A DNA stretch of 64,000 nt from Oxytricha trifallax (lineage: Eukaryota; Ciliophora; Spirotrichea; Sporadotrichida; Oxytrichidae), in the NCBI GenBank assembly GCA_000711775.1, contig ARYC01000179.1:153838-217837 (forward strand), written 5' to 3'. The notes under the pieces are model-generated. The model was not told the origin of the DNA and searched no databases. It worked only from the letters and a program-made list of their open reading frames with translations. Shown in pieces: positions 36,401 through 45,714 of the stretch. Made by a program: the position numbers and the translations under genes. How positions within the stretch are numbered: position 1 is the first letter of the stretch; every line of letters starts with the position of its first letter.

Positions 36401-39400
36401 GTTGATTATAGCACGTACAGATTTAGGAGGTGTACCTAATTAAGTACGTACTGCTTTAGGAGGTATTTTGTGATTTTATGATTAAAGTTAGGGTGGTCCT
36501 AATAAAATACTAGCTTTAATTAATGATCCGAATTAAGTACTAGCATTTTAGGAACTGCTCCTAATTAAGTATGTACCAATTTAAATTTAAAAATATGAAA
36601 CTATAACAGTAGAAATTGATAGCAATCTCTAAAGTTTGAAACTAGTTCTCAAAACTTTCTCTATTTACTTCTTTGAGGTTGAACTTCAATAAGATGCCCA
36701 TATTTAATAGTAAGTTTACTAGAGGTATATAATTGAAATCAATAAAGTTAAATTAAATATTATTTCTTAGATCTATAAACAAGATGGAGTCAATAAATGA
36801 TGCAATGAAAAGAGTGCAAGCACAAGAATTGATTCAAAGATTTAGAAGCAAGGAGGATTTGCATCGCTACCTGGTGCAGCAAGGTAATGAACCCATAGTA
36901 ACTAATCTTGATTAAAAAGTTGGTTTGTTCCTGCCAACGATGGAAGGTACTAAAATTTCATTTCTAAGAGCGATCCTCTGCGAAGAGAAGAAAGCATTGA
37001 AAACTTAAGATGAAAAGTTTGCAGAGATTCAAAACTATCCAGAAATCTCAATGAATAACTTATACGATGATGCTATGAATGACCCAGAGGTTTCGCAGTA
37101 CCTGCCTACTAAGAAGCAGTTGTCAAATAAACTACCTGAAAGAAACTATTTCTTTGGCATACTTGCAACAATTAAAGGTGATTACTTGAAAGAAATTATT
37201 CAAGAATCTCATAAGAAAAGGTACAGCATCTCTTCAGAAGATAAGGACAAACAAGGGATCAAGATAAGTGAGAGCTGGCTATCAGAGATGCAGAAACACT
37301 CTTATATTTCAAGCAAGATTTGTAGTTTAACTCTTTAGAAAAATCTGGTACTGGAATCTTCTTGATGAAGGAATAGAGGTAGCTTCACAGAGAGCGAAAG
37401 TCGCAGACAAAGTATGAAGTTAGCAAGAGACTTTATTCAAATATTTAGCCTACAGAGTCAATGAACATAGATGCTGGAAGTGACAGTAAGAGAAGAAACC
37501 TAAGAGGAGGGAATTAAAAAAGAGTAAAAATAGAAAGAGAAGCCAGCTCCCTCTAAAAAAATTTTAAATATGGCTTATATATATACATTAACTTAACTAT
37601 AAAACTTAATTGTATACATTCACACTCCCTTCTTTAGCAGACTTTTAAGAAAATTAATTATCTGCTCTCTTCGCGGAATTTTAATAAAGTCTACAGTATC
37701 GATAGGTAGGTCATGCATCAAGTGGTATAGCAGCAGTTTCTTATAATGACCTTTTAGTATACCCCAGTTGAATTCAATTCCATTAAACTAAGGGCTGTAA
37801 GGCACGTTGAACACTGGCGTTATTCTAAGTTGTTCATAACTCCTCCTTGTTTCTTTAGTCTTATGAACAGAAAGATTATCAACAAACAGTATAATCTCTT
37901 ATTCAGGGTACTTCTCTCTCAGCTGCTCTAAAAACTTAATATACTTCTCTGTCTTAATAGAGAGGATGAATAACATTAGTCTCTAAACCAGTTGATACCT
38001 CCAAGAATTGCCATTGTTTTTACCTTGACTTTCTAATAATATACTTCTATATTACTATGCCTCTTATACCAAGACTTATAGATGAAAGTGTTAAAGGTAA
38101 ACATAGCCTCGTCAGCAAGTATAAACTTAATATTATTCTATTGAGCTCTCTGTATTTAATTATAAATATAATTTAGGTTATAGTTGTAAAATGGTAGAGT
38201 GAAATCAATTACTCTCTTGAAACGATTAACACCTTTGCAAGGGATACCATTTCGTTAATAAATGTTTGCAACAGACTATGTAGAGATCTTAAACTCAGGA
38301 AACTGGAGGTGAAACATAATAGCTCGTTGGTCTAGAGAGAAGTGAGGCCAATACTTCAAAATTTTTTCATTATTAAGATAGTCAATATGCTTCTATAGAA
38401 ACTTTGACTTCCTCTTAGGCTAAGAATTCAGCTATTATTGCTTTAATTATACAGCTTTCAAGCAGTGAGAGAGAACAGTTGATGGACTACGCTTTAAGAG
38501 CATTGCAATTGATTTATAATTGAGTACTGGTTTGACTTTTTCACTGTATATATTACATCCATATCGCAGTTTAAACACTAAATATATATATTTATATACT
38601 CTTCATCATAAATATTCCCCAGCAGCTTGTTATTTTTGTCTCGCATTTAATTAATAACCCCAACCCCTAACAAATTCCCTACAAATCAAAGCACTTATAG
38701 ACCTCATTAAGGGATTATGCGTATTTGATTCATCAACCACAAGAAGCTTTACCTTATTAGGAATACTTATATGCAAGTAATTTTCAATACAGCTACTAAG
38801 ATCAATTGCATTTAATGCAGAAATGTTCATTTAGTGAAAATAACAAAAATATAGGTAGATGTATTTAAATAATTAAGATTACTCATTTCTTTATGCTTTT
38901 ATTATTTTTATTATATTTTTAGGTACTCTACCGCATTTAAGCTGTTTTGCGGTAGAGTACCTTAATTATATTATTTTTTAATTTATTTAATTTTAAATGC
39001 TACAAATAAAAATGTAATTAAGTTTGAATAAAAAGTAATATGAAATTGAAATATATTTATAGGTCTGATAATTAATCAATTTATAGTTTGCATGTTGAAG
39101 ATATTTCAAGATATGTTGCTTTGTTTGGTAACTTTTGTAATTTATTTATTTATTTTTAATTTAAATATTTTACATATTACTTTTTATACAAACTTAATTA
39201 CATTTTTATTTGTAGCATTTAAAATTAAATAAATTAAAAAATAATATAATTAAGGTACTCTACCGCAAAACAGCTTAAATGCGGTAGAGTACCTAAAAAT
39301 ATAATAAAAATAATAAAAGCATAAAGAAATGAGTAATCTTGATTATTTAAATATATCTACCTATAATTATGTTATTTTCACTAATTGCTTTCGCTAAGAA

Positions 39401-42400
39401 GCATGCTAAAACAGTATTGTCTGCAGGTTAGTTCATTGATTTCTATCGTCTTTGTCTCTTGAGTCTCTCCTACTGCTCTCTTTATGACTCAAGAGTATTA
39501 GATTTTCTTTTTGCTGGAACTAATTTTAGGTTTTTTCACCATACATTAAAAATCATTCAAATGATGCTTCTACTTTTTCAGAGTGAGTGTAAGACTTCAT
39601 ACAAGTTGTACATCAGTACCTTCCATCAACTTAATCATGCTTCAAATAGATTTTGGCTTTTCCAGAGTGTATGTCTTTGAGATGTCTCTTCAAGCTTTAT
39701 TAGGTTGCAAAATAATTTTAGAAGTCTTAGCATTATAATGTTTTTATCTTTTCGACTAGTAGCTGTTCTTTTACCTCCCCAAAAATTTCAATTAGTGTTT
39801 AAACTCCCATTCTGCACTGTCCTTTTTACTTAAGACTTCAATTTTGAAGACCTCTGCTTCAAACTTAAGGGATTTTAGCTCTTTCTTCCTCTCAACATAA
39901 ATAATTTCAGGCTTTTTAGCAGAACCAAATTTTAGCTATGATTATCCAGCACCAAGAGATATTGATTTCCGATTTAAGTTAGCCGGCATATTTAAATTTA
40001 AATTTTTATTATATAAATCTCTAAAACTTCTCTAGTTATAGTTTCTCTGTAAAGGAGTTTGCACTGCAGAACAAATGGTTGATTTTTAAGTGTTAGAGAT
40101 CATATTTGTACTTGGTTTATAGCAATATTTTTTCTATTTTCATGCTTAATATTTTTAATTTTGGTACTAACATAGAATAAATTTAGGTCGGTACTGGTAC
40201 CAATAAGGTTTTGAACCGTTTTGGAATTTTTTCTTCAAAACCTCATTAGTTTAAAACTAGGTACTAATTAAGTTTTGATACCAATTAAAATTATCAGGAT
40301 TTAGTACCAGTACTAATTAAAATTAAACAAATTTAGTACTATTTTAATGGAAATAAATTGATAAATATGGAGATCAATCTCTAGAGTTTGTTACAACTTC
40401 TACAAACTTTCGTTACTTATCTTTGTAGGTTTGACCTCCTATAAGATGCCCATATTTAATAGTAAGTTCTTAAACAATAGGATTTAGAAGTCAATAAATT
40501 ATAATTGAAATTTGTTAATAGAAAAAGAACGAAGATTGAATCACTCAATGATCAAATGAAGAGAGTTGAGGCTCAAGAAATGATCTCAACATTCAGAAGT
40601 AAAAAAATCTTTATCGATACCTAACTTTAAATGGTAAGATGACTTGATGACGATTGACATATTATACAGTTCCTTTATTCATTCCAACGATGGAAGTTAC
40701 TAATATTTTATTCTTGAAAGCAATACTTTGTGAGGAGAAGAAAGCTTTTAAAAAATAAAGAGATTAAACTAATAGAAATTCCAAACTGCCCTGAGATTTC
40801 AATCACTAATCTTTATGAGGATGCTTTGTAAGATGAGGACGTGGTAGTTTGCCTTCCTACTAAGAAATAACTCTCTAATAAACTTCAAGAAAGGAGCTCC
40901 TTCTTTGGTGTTCTTGGCACTATAAGAGAGAGTTATCTCAGAGAAATTATTGAAGAAGCACATAAGAAACGATATTCTATCTCCTGAAGATTAGAAGAAG
41001 CTAGGCATTCTATTAAGCTCAGCTTGGTTAGAGGAACTTAAGAAGCACCCTTATCTTTCAAGTAAGCTTTAACATATAACTTTGTCGGCAAATCTGGCAC
41101 TGGAATATATCTTATGAAAGAGCATGCTAAGGTTCATAGAGATAGAAAACATAAGACAGTTCATTCAGTTAGGAAGAGACTTTATAAAGATATTTAAAAG
41201 CCAGAAGATATGAACACAGATGCAGGAGATGGCAGTAAGAGAAGAAATATGACCCCAAGCAAGTCATAAGAGGAAGAAAATTAAGGCAAGACAATCTCAT
41301 TTATAGGCCAATTCAAAATGTGAACTTATTCATTCATTTAAATCTAAAACTTATATATAAGCATTAGTTCTTCCTTCTCTCGCATAATCTGTTGTTGTAT
41401 CTATGCTTACTCTCTTGCAGTTACTCTGAATCAAATTTACTGTATCTATAGACAAGTTATGCATTAGGTGATGCAGCAGTAGTTTCTTGTAGTAAGTCTT
41501 AATTTAACTCCAATCGAATTCCATTCCATTAAACTGTGAGCTAAAAGGAACGTTGTAAACAGGAGTTATGTTTAACTCTTCATAGCTTTCTTAGACTCCT
41601 TAGTCTTATGAACTGAGAGGTTGTCAACAAACATGATGATCTCTTAGTCGTTGTATTTATCTCTTAGCTTATGTAAGAACTTATATACTACTCTCGTTTA
41701 ATAGAGCTAGGATGAATCACATAACTTTCTAAGCCTGAATCTTAGCTAATGCCAGCTAAAATGTACATGGGTGACAATCTTCACATTCTAGTCATAAACT
41801 TCTATATTATCATTGTTCTTGTACCATGACTTATTAATAAAGGTGTTGAAGGTAAATACAGCTTCATCATCAGCATGAATGAATTTGATTTTATTATTAA
41901 TAAAATACAAAATATAAGGAATTTATTTTTACGAAAAATAAATACACTGCCTATATTTATATAAATATAAATATAATTACAACTATTGTATAAAAATGGA
42001 AATAGTTTAGAGTTTTGTTTAGACAAGCATTTGAATTTAATACTTTGATATTTTAAGGGGACTTAATTTTTTAAGTTATTTTATTCACTTTTAAACAAAT
42101 TTACTTATATAACCACTTGTATTATATGGCACTTTGCTTATTTAGATTTTTCACTTAAGTAATGTGATTTTTAGAAGTCTTTCTATAATTATCATCTTTA
42201 CAATAAAAATGATTGAAAAGTTGATAAAATGTTTGGGGGGTACCTGTCTCACCACCACACTTTTTATATATGAAATTTTTATTAAAAAAAGTCAAAACCT
42301 GGTCAAAGTTGGGCTGAAATTTATTAATAAGGCAATAAAAAATATTATTTAGCAACTGTTTAGATGATTAAAGTTAAAAATAAATGTGCTTTTATCATAA

Positions 42401-44806
42401 AATTCATTATATTTTAGCATGGATTTGACACAAAAGGCTGTAAATGTTTTTGCATTAAATAATTAAAATTATTATTTTCTTAAGAATTTATTGACTAACT
42501 TTCCTCTTTATTTAAAATATAACAGGATGAATTTCAATTTAATTTATCAAATAAACTTGATTGTATTTAAAATGGCCATGTGGTCATGTTATATTTTAAA
42601 TAAAGAGGAAAGTTAGTCAATAAATTCTAAAGTGTTTTTTAATTTTAAATATTTAATGCAAAAACATTTACAGCCTTTTGTGTCAGAATTCATGTGAAAA
42701 TATAATGAATTTTATGATAAAAGCACATTTATTTTTAACTTTAATCATCTAAACAGTTGCTAAATAATATTTTTTATTGCCTTATTAATAAATTTCAGCC
42801 CAACTTTGACCAGGTTTTGACTTTTTTTAATAAAAATTTCATATATAAAAAGTGTGGTGGTGAGACAGGTACCGCCCAAATGTTTGATAATATAGATATA
42901 AGTTTGAATATCGTAAGAATAAAGAAATTTAATTTAAAATAAGTTAAATTTTCTTATTTACTTTAATTGTTCGAATCTTTTATACTAGAGAGGTTTAGTT
43001 AATAATATCTAAGAATTCTTCGTTTAAGCGCATTTTATTTTTAATTTAATAAAATCTAATTTTTAATGTTAATTTATAGATTTAAACAATATTTTATTTT
43101 GAAATATATTTATGATCAATATCAATAGCTCCCTGAATTTAATCATATATATAGTTTAAATTATTGCTATAAAATGGCACTATAAAATCAATCACTCTCT
43201 TCACTCTTTTGACAGTCTTGAAATTAATGCCATTTTTTCAATAAATATTAGCTTTAGTCTATGAAGAGATAAGCATGTTAAGAATCTTGCGATGAAACAA
43301 TACAGCTCGCTAATCGAGAGAAAAGTGTACCCAATACTTTAAAGTCTTAGAGTCACAGAGGTAGTCAATATGGGTCTGAGAGAACTTTTATTTTCTAGCT
43401 GGATGTATTCAAGTACCAGAAATAAAATGCTAAACAGTTAACAAGCAATGATACCTAACAGTTGAGGCACTCTTGTGTAAAAGCTTTGTTAAGCAGCTTA
43501 ATTTAGCACTGGTTTGACTTAGTCTATATTAATACTAGTATCATACCTAAGCTTAAGCAGCAAATCTAAATATTAATCATCATAAATAGACCCTATTTCT
43601 CGCTTATTTATATTGCTCATTTTGCAAATTAGCCTAATTTATTAACTAACCCTAATAAGAGCCCAACTATGCCCTATAAATCAAAGCACTTATAAACCTC
43701 ATTAAGAGGTTTTGGGGTTTTGATTCTGGCTTCATGTCAACATCCTATTGGGAGGTTTGATGCTTGAAGAACAAAGTGTCATCTCCGTACTTAAAAAGAA
43801 ATTGCTAAATTAATTCTTTTACTTGCTTCTGGTAAGTTCAGAAGTTAAAACAATATCACCAATGTAAACTTGATCTTTGCCTGGTTCTGAAACAGCCATA
43901 ACGTTGAATAGGGTTGAACCACTTGGAACGGTTTCGAGTTAGTATTAGAAGTCTTATGTGTAGTCATCAGAGAATTCAGTTCTGAGGTTGTCCAATGGCT
44001 TGAATACAAGCTGGAAGGGGAATTTAGGGGTTGCAACTGATTCACCGTTTTGGTTGTGCTTGGCGAAATCTGAAAGACCAATGTGTTAAATCAAATTTTT
44101 CAAGGTTGATGTATATTTTTATAAAATAAATAGTTTATGGGAATTCTGTGACTGAGCTGAACTTGGATAAGATTGGTTCAGGTGGGATGGGAATGTGGTT
44201 GCTGAAATCATTCTTGAAGAAGTTCCATGAGTCTTGTTGAGCAGTCAATTGAATAATTATCAATAATTTTATTTTACTTAATTCTTGATATTATTATTGA
44301 ATGTAACCAAGTTAGCTGATGGGAGTCCATCGATCAATAACTTAAGTCCAAAACCTGGACCGAAATTTCTGTTTGCCTGAGCTGCCTTTGGCTTTGAGGT
44401 ATCAGGTTGACCACCAGTAGAGAATCTGATGATACCGTGATCAGCACCTTCGAAGAGACCAGTGTAACCCTCGCTATTTGGGACTGGCACGAACTTCACT
44501 TCACCGACAGCACCGACTGTGTGAATGTTCTTTGCTCTCTTGCCTAACCAGCTGGTTGGAAGAGTGTCACTGACCCATGAAACAGTTGGGGCCATGCTTT
44601 CAGCTAAGAAACCGGCGATGCCTGAAACACCAAACCAAGGTTATGAGTTCTTGTCAGCAATAACATTATTCCAGATTTATGATTGCTTCTCAGCAGCGGT
44701 CTTGGTCTGGTAGTCATCACCTTGGAGCTCCCAAGCAGCCTTGCTGTTGACAGCTGTCAAAGCAACAACTGCGCACACAATTAATTTTGTGGAGACGTTT
44801 CTCATG
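33495..44806 (-). CDS. Secreted catalase-like family protein, gene B, interrupted by a TBE transposon
   Basis: The ATG at 44806 opens MRNVSTKLIVCAVVALTAVN, a signal peptide, then AAWELQGDDYQTK. Core blocks: SWLGKRAKNIHTVGAVGEVK, YTGLFEGADHGIIRFSTGGQ, FGPGFGLKLLIDGLPSANLV, FSNHIPIPPEPILSKF, FPFQLVFKPLDNLRTEFSDD, YIGDIVLTSELTRSK and YGDDTLFFKHQ. A 32-bp IES with pointer AAGTA (TACTT at 43788-43792 and 43820-43824) sits between RSK and YGD. The gene then meets the TBE at 43722-33620 and continues at 33616 with EALRIDKKSVQGGECPMHKL, ending at TGA 33497-33495. Deleting the TBE with one ATT copy gives ...DMKPEWREALRID... in frame, so the complete protein can be made after developmental excision. 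Confidence 0.8.
34390..36170 (-). pseudogene. Nested TBE zinc-finger/kinase gene, interrupted by a foldback element
   Basis: The ATG at 36170 opens MRLTFGSNKKCDSCEMNSHK. Two C2H2 fingers follow: CELCERDFAHKSTWSRHMKEH and CFECHKQYSHTRDLKKHLLKAH-like sequence at about 35970-35785. After a linker comes the kinase-like half (about 35600-34900), with an altered catalytic loop near 35205 where the His-Arg-Asp-Leu-Lys motif reads less well than in the copy in gene D. The frame is broken at 34880 by the 400-bp foldback. A C2H2 pair suggests DNA binding, possibly of TBE ends; the role of the kinase half is unknown. Confidence 0.65.
34481..34880. repeat. 400-bp foldback element with C-rich/G-rich arms
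   Basis: The ends are inverted: GTTCTAAACGAGATACCCCT at 34481 and its complement AGGGGTATCTCGGTTAGAAC at 34880. Inside, a C-rich block (34489-34535) is mirrored by a G-rich block (about 34798-34846), with an AT-rich palindromic middle. The homologous TBE in gene D has no such insert: its sequence runs directly from the ATT run into TTGACTCTACCATT. The element has no gene, so it is a non-autonomous foldback or MITE-like insert. Confidence 0.8.
36784..37565 (+). pseudogene. Nested TBE 22-kDa gene, frameshifted
   Basis: ATG 36784 opens MESINDAMKRVQAQELIQRF; the frame continues through YLPTKKQLSNKLPERNYFFG and IIQESHKKRYSISSED to SSKICSLTL near 37335. There the frame slips: the outer TBE copy reads on into NFVGKSGTGIYLMKE, whereas here the same residues (EKSGTGIFLMKE) lie in the next frame. 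The reading then continues to a Lys/Arg-rich tail (GSDSKRRNLRGGN). The protein is specific to TBEs and its function is unknown. Confidence 0.75.
37620..38646 (-). pseudogene. Nested TBE transposase (Tc1/mariner type), damaged
   Basis: The ATG at 38646 opens MRDKNNKLLGNIYDEEYI, the same start as the copy at 62845. Soon after, an insertion within a TATATA run shifts the frame. Later conserved parts are visible in shifted frames: a helix-turn-helix zone, the first catalytic Asp (ADEAMFTFN-type block near 38110) and the VPYSPQFNGIEF-type block with the catalytic Glu (about 37765-37800). The end KSLLKKGV precedes TGA 37622-37620. It encoded a DD34E-type transposase of the IS630/Tc1/mariner group. 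Confidence 0.7.
38831..39384. repeat. 554-bp palindromic element with ~190-bp inverted arms
   Basis: The left arm starts TTAGTGAAAATAACA at 38831. Its reverse complement ends at 39384 (TGTTATTTTCACTAA). The arms stay complementary to about 39028 and 39187, leaving a centre of about 160 bp. Each arm also holds a small perfect hairpin, GGTACTCTACCGC...GCGGTAGAGTACC, around a 14-bp loop (38922-38961 and 39254-39293). It sits between the zinc-finger and kinase parts of the outer TBE gene. No coding sequence is present. Confidence 0.88.
40534..41280 (+). pseudogene. Outer TBE 22-kDa gene, start codon lost
   Basis: The alignable start reads AAGATTGAATCACTC where the other two copies have AAGATGGAGTCA, so ATG has become ATT. 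The body (LNDQMKRVEAQEMISTFRSK; NCPEISITNLYEDAL; YLREIIEEAHKKRYSIS) follows with several frame changes. Unlike the two younger copies, its C-terminal part runs in one frame from SSKQALTYNFVGKSGTGIYL to GDGSKRRNM, which may show the ancestral form. Confidence 0.7.
41365..43620 (-). pseudogene. Outer TBE transposase, split by an insert
   Basis: The ATG at 43620 opens MSNINKREIGSIYDD. The N-terminal helix-turn-helix half lies at about 43620-43110. The DDE half lies at about 41900-41365, with the first Asp in an HADDEAVFTF-type block near 41870 and an FNGMEF-type block with the Glu near 41525. About 1.2 kb of AT-rich sequence containing the foldback at 42232-42884 separates them. Small indels are also present. 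Confidence 0.65.
42232..42884. repeat. ~650-bp foldback element in the outer transposase
   Basis: Outer inverted ends: TTTGGGGGGTACCTGTCTCA at 42232 and TGAGACAGGTACCGCCCAAA ending at about 42880. The arms are complementary over about 290 bp, with a few differences and a small indel, down to GTTATATTTTAAATAAAGAG-type sequence, leaving a centre of about 60 bp (42526-42588). No intact gene is present; the identical peptide on opposite strands in the two arms is a by-product of the inversion. Confidence 0.85.
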
Positions 44807-45714
44807 ATTCTTTAAATTTTTGGATATTTATTATAAGATTAATATATTATTTTATTATATTAATAGACTTAAAATACAATCTACTGAATCTTAATAAATC
44901 TTTAATTGAAAAAATATGCAAGTTATTATAGAAATAAATACATTTTATCTATTATTAAATTTAAATTTATATTAATTGAAAAGTTACAGTCAAATTTTAT
45001 ATTGTAAGCACTTTATGGAAAAACTTTTTAACTACCAACTTTTTGTTATAAATATATAAATAAGAAAAAAGTAGGATAAATCTCATAAATATATAAATTT
45101 AATTATAATATCAACTACAAAAATAAAATGGAACAATAAACCGTTAATGAAGAGTTTATATTTTGAATGATAAATTACAAACTTCTAATATTTATTTTAA
45201 CATTCACTTATACGAGTAATTTTATTGAATTAAAATTGAATTTTATTATTCCAAGTAAATAAAATTTAAGCATTATCATTTTTTTCTATTTTATAATTAT
45301 TTTATGTAAAAGTAAAATTGCTGATTTCTTAGAAATGAATTTCACAATTCAATCAAACATACAGTACATTTCTAATCTTAATAAACAAATAGAAACAAAA
45401 TTTTTATTTTGACTGAGGAAATATTTAGACAAAAAAGATCAAATAGAATAATAGCTAATATATTAAATGTATATAAAACTAATGAATACTTATTCAGTCA
45501 GGTTTCAATTATTTAATTTTTGAATTTATTTCCCTCTTTTTTCATTACAGAATTATTCATATAGTATATCAAATACTCTGGCTTTAATATAAGAACATGA
45601 TTGTAGGATATTTTAATGAAATTATTGTGATTGAAGAATAGTTGATTTTGATTAGATTTGAATCATATCTACCAAATATATTTGAGATTGACGTCATTAA
45701 TTTTCAAAGTTTAT
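44807..45714. other. AT-rich spacer between genes B and C
   Basis: About 900 bp without coding similarity. It lies upstream of the gene B start and should hold its promoter. No specific motif was read. Confidence 0.4.

Larger units (their letters stand above)
34254..38727. mobile_element. Nested TBE transposon inside the kinase gene of the outer TBE
   Basis: The left end reads AGAAACCCCAAAACCTC at 34254 and the right end AAGGGATTATGCGTATTTG at 38727. ATT duplications lie at 34251-34253 and 38728-38730. The 78-bp-type subterminal repeat (CTTAATGAGGTTTATAAGTGCTTTGATTTG) is well kept at both ends, but the right terminal C4A4 block has lost its repeat pattern. Length is 4,474 bp, of which 400 bp is an inserted foldback. 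Its three genes are recognisable. It shares with the element in gene D a much closer sequence than with the outer element, so it is a later arrival of a different lineage. Confidence 0.9.
33845..39989 (-). pseudogene. Outer TBE zinc-finger/kinase gene, broken
   Basis: Read on the minus strand it starts at ATG 39989 (MPANLNRKSISLGAGQSQLK). It carries a degraded C2H2-type zone near 39560-39700 (HLKDIHSG; CTTCMKSYTHSEK) and is cut by the 554-bp palindrome and then the nested TBE. Beyond these lies the kinase part with VHRDMKPENF (about 34164-34193), the catalytic loop, and VVIDFNRA in place of the DFG metal-binding motif. There is a TGA in frame near 39697 besides the two insertions. The intact homologue in other TBEs is the zinc-finger plus kinase protein of unknown role. 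Confidence 0.7.
33620..43722. mobile_element. TBE transposon (outer, old copy), flanked by ATT duplication
   Basis: The left end starts CAAAACCCCAAAACCCC at 33620 and the right end closes with GGTTTTGGGGTTTTG at 43722. Both are followed inward by the same terminal repeat (TTAATGA.GTTTAT.AGTGCTTTGAT). The 3-bp target ATT is present on both sides (33617-33619 and 43723-43725), the ANT target known for TBE elements. Internal order: zinc-finger/kinase gene (minus), 22-kDa gene (plus), transposase (minus). The span is 10.1 kb instead of about 4 kb because it contains a complete second TBE (34254-38727) and two palindromic elements (38831-39384 and about 42232-42884). Its own genes are broken, so this copy cannot move by itself. 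Confidence 0.92.

Noticed and set aside
42155..42942. Two short proteins with the same sequence on opposite strands
   Set aside because: They are the two arms of the 42232-42884 inverted repeat, not genes.
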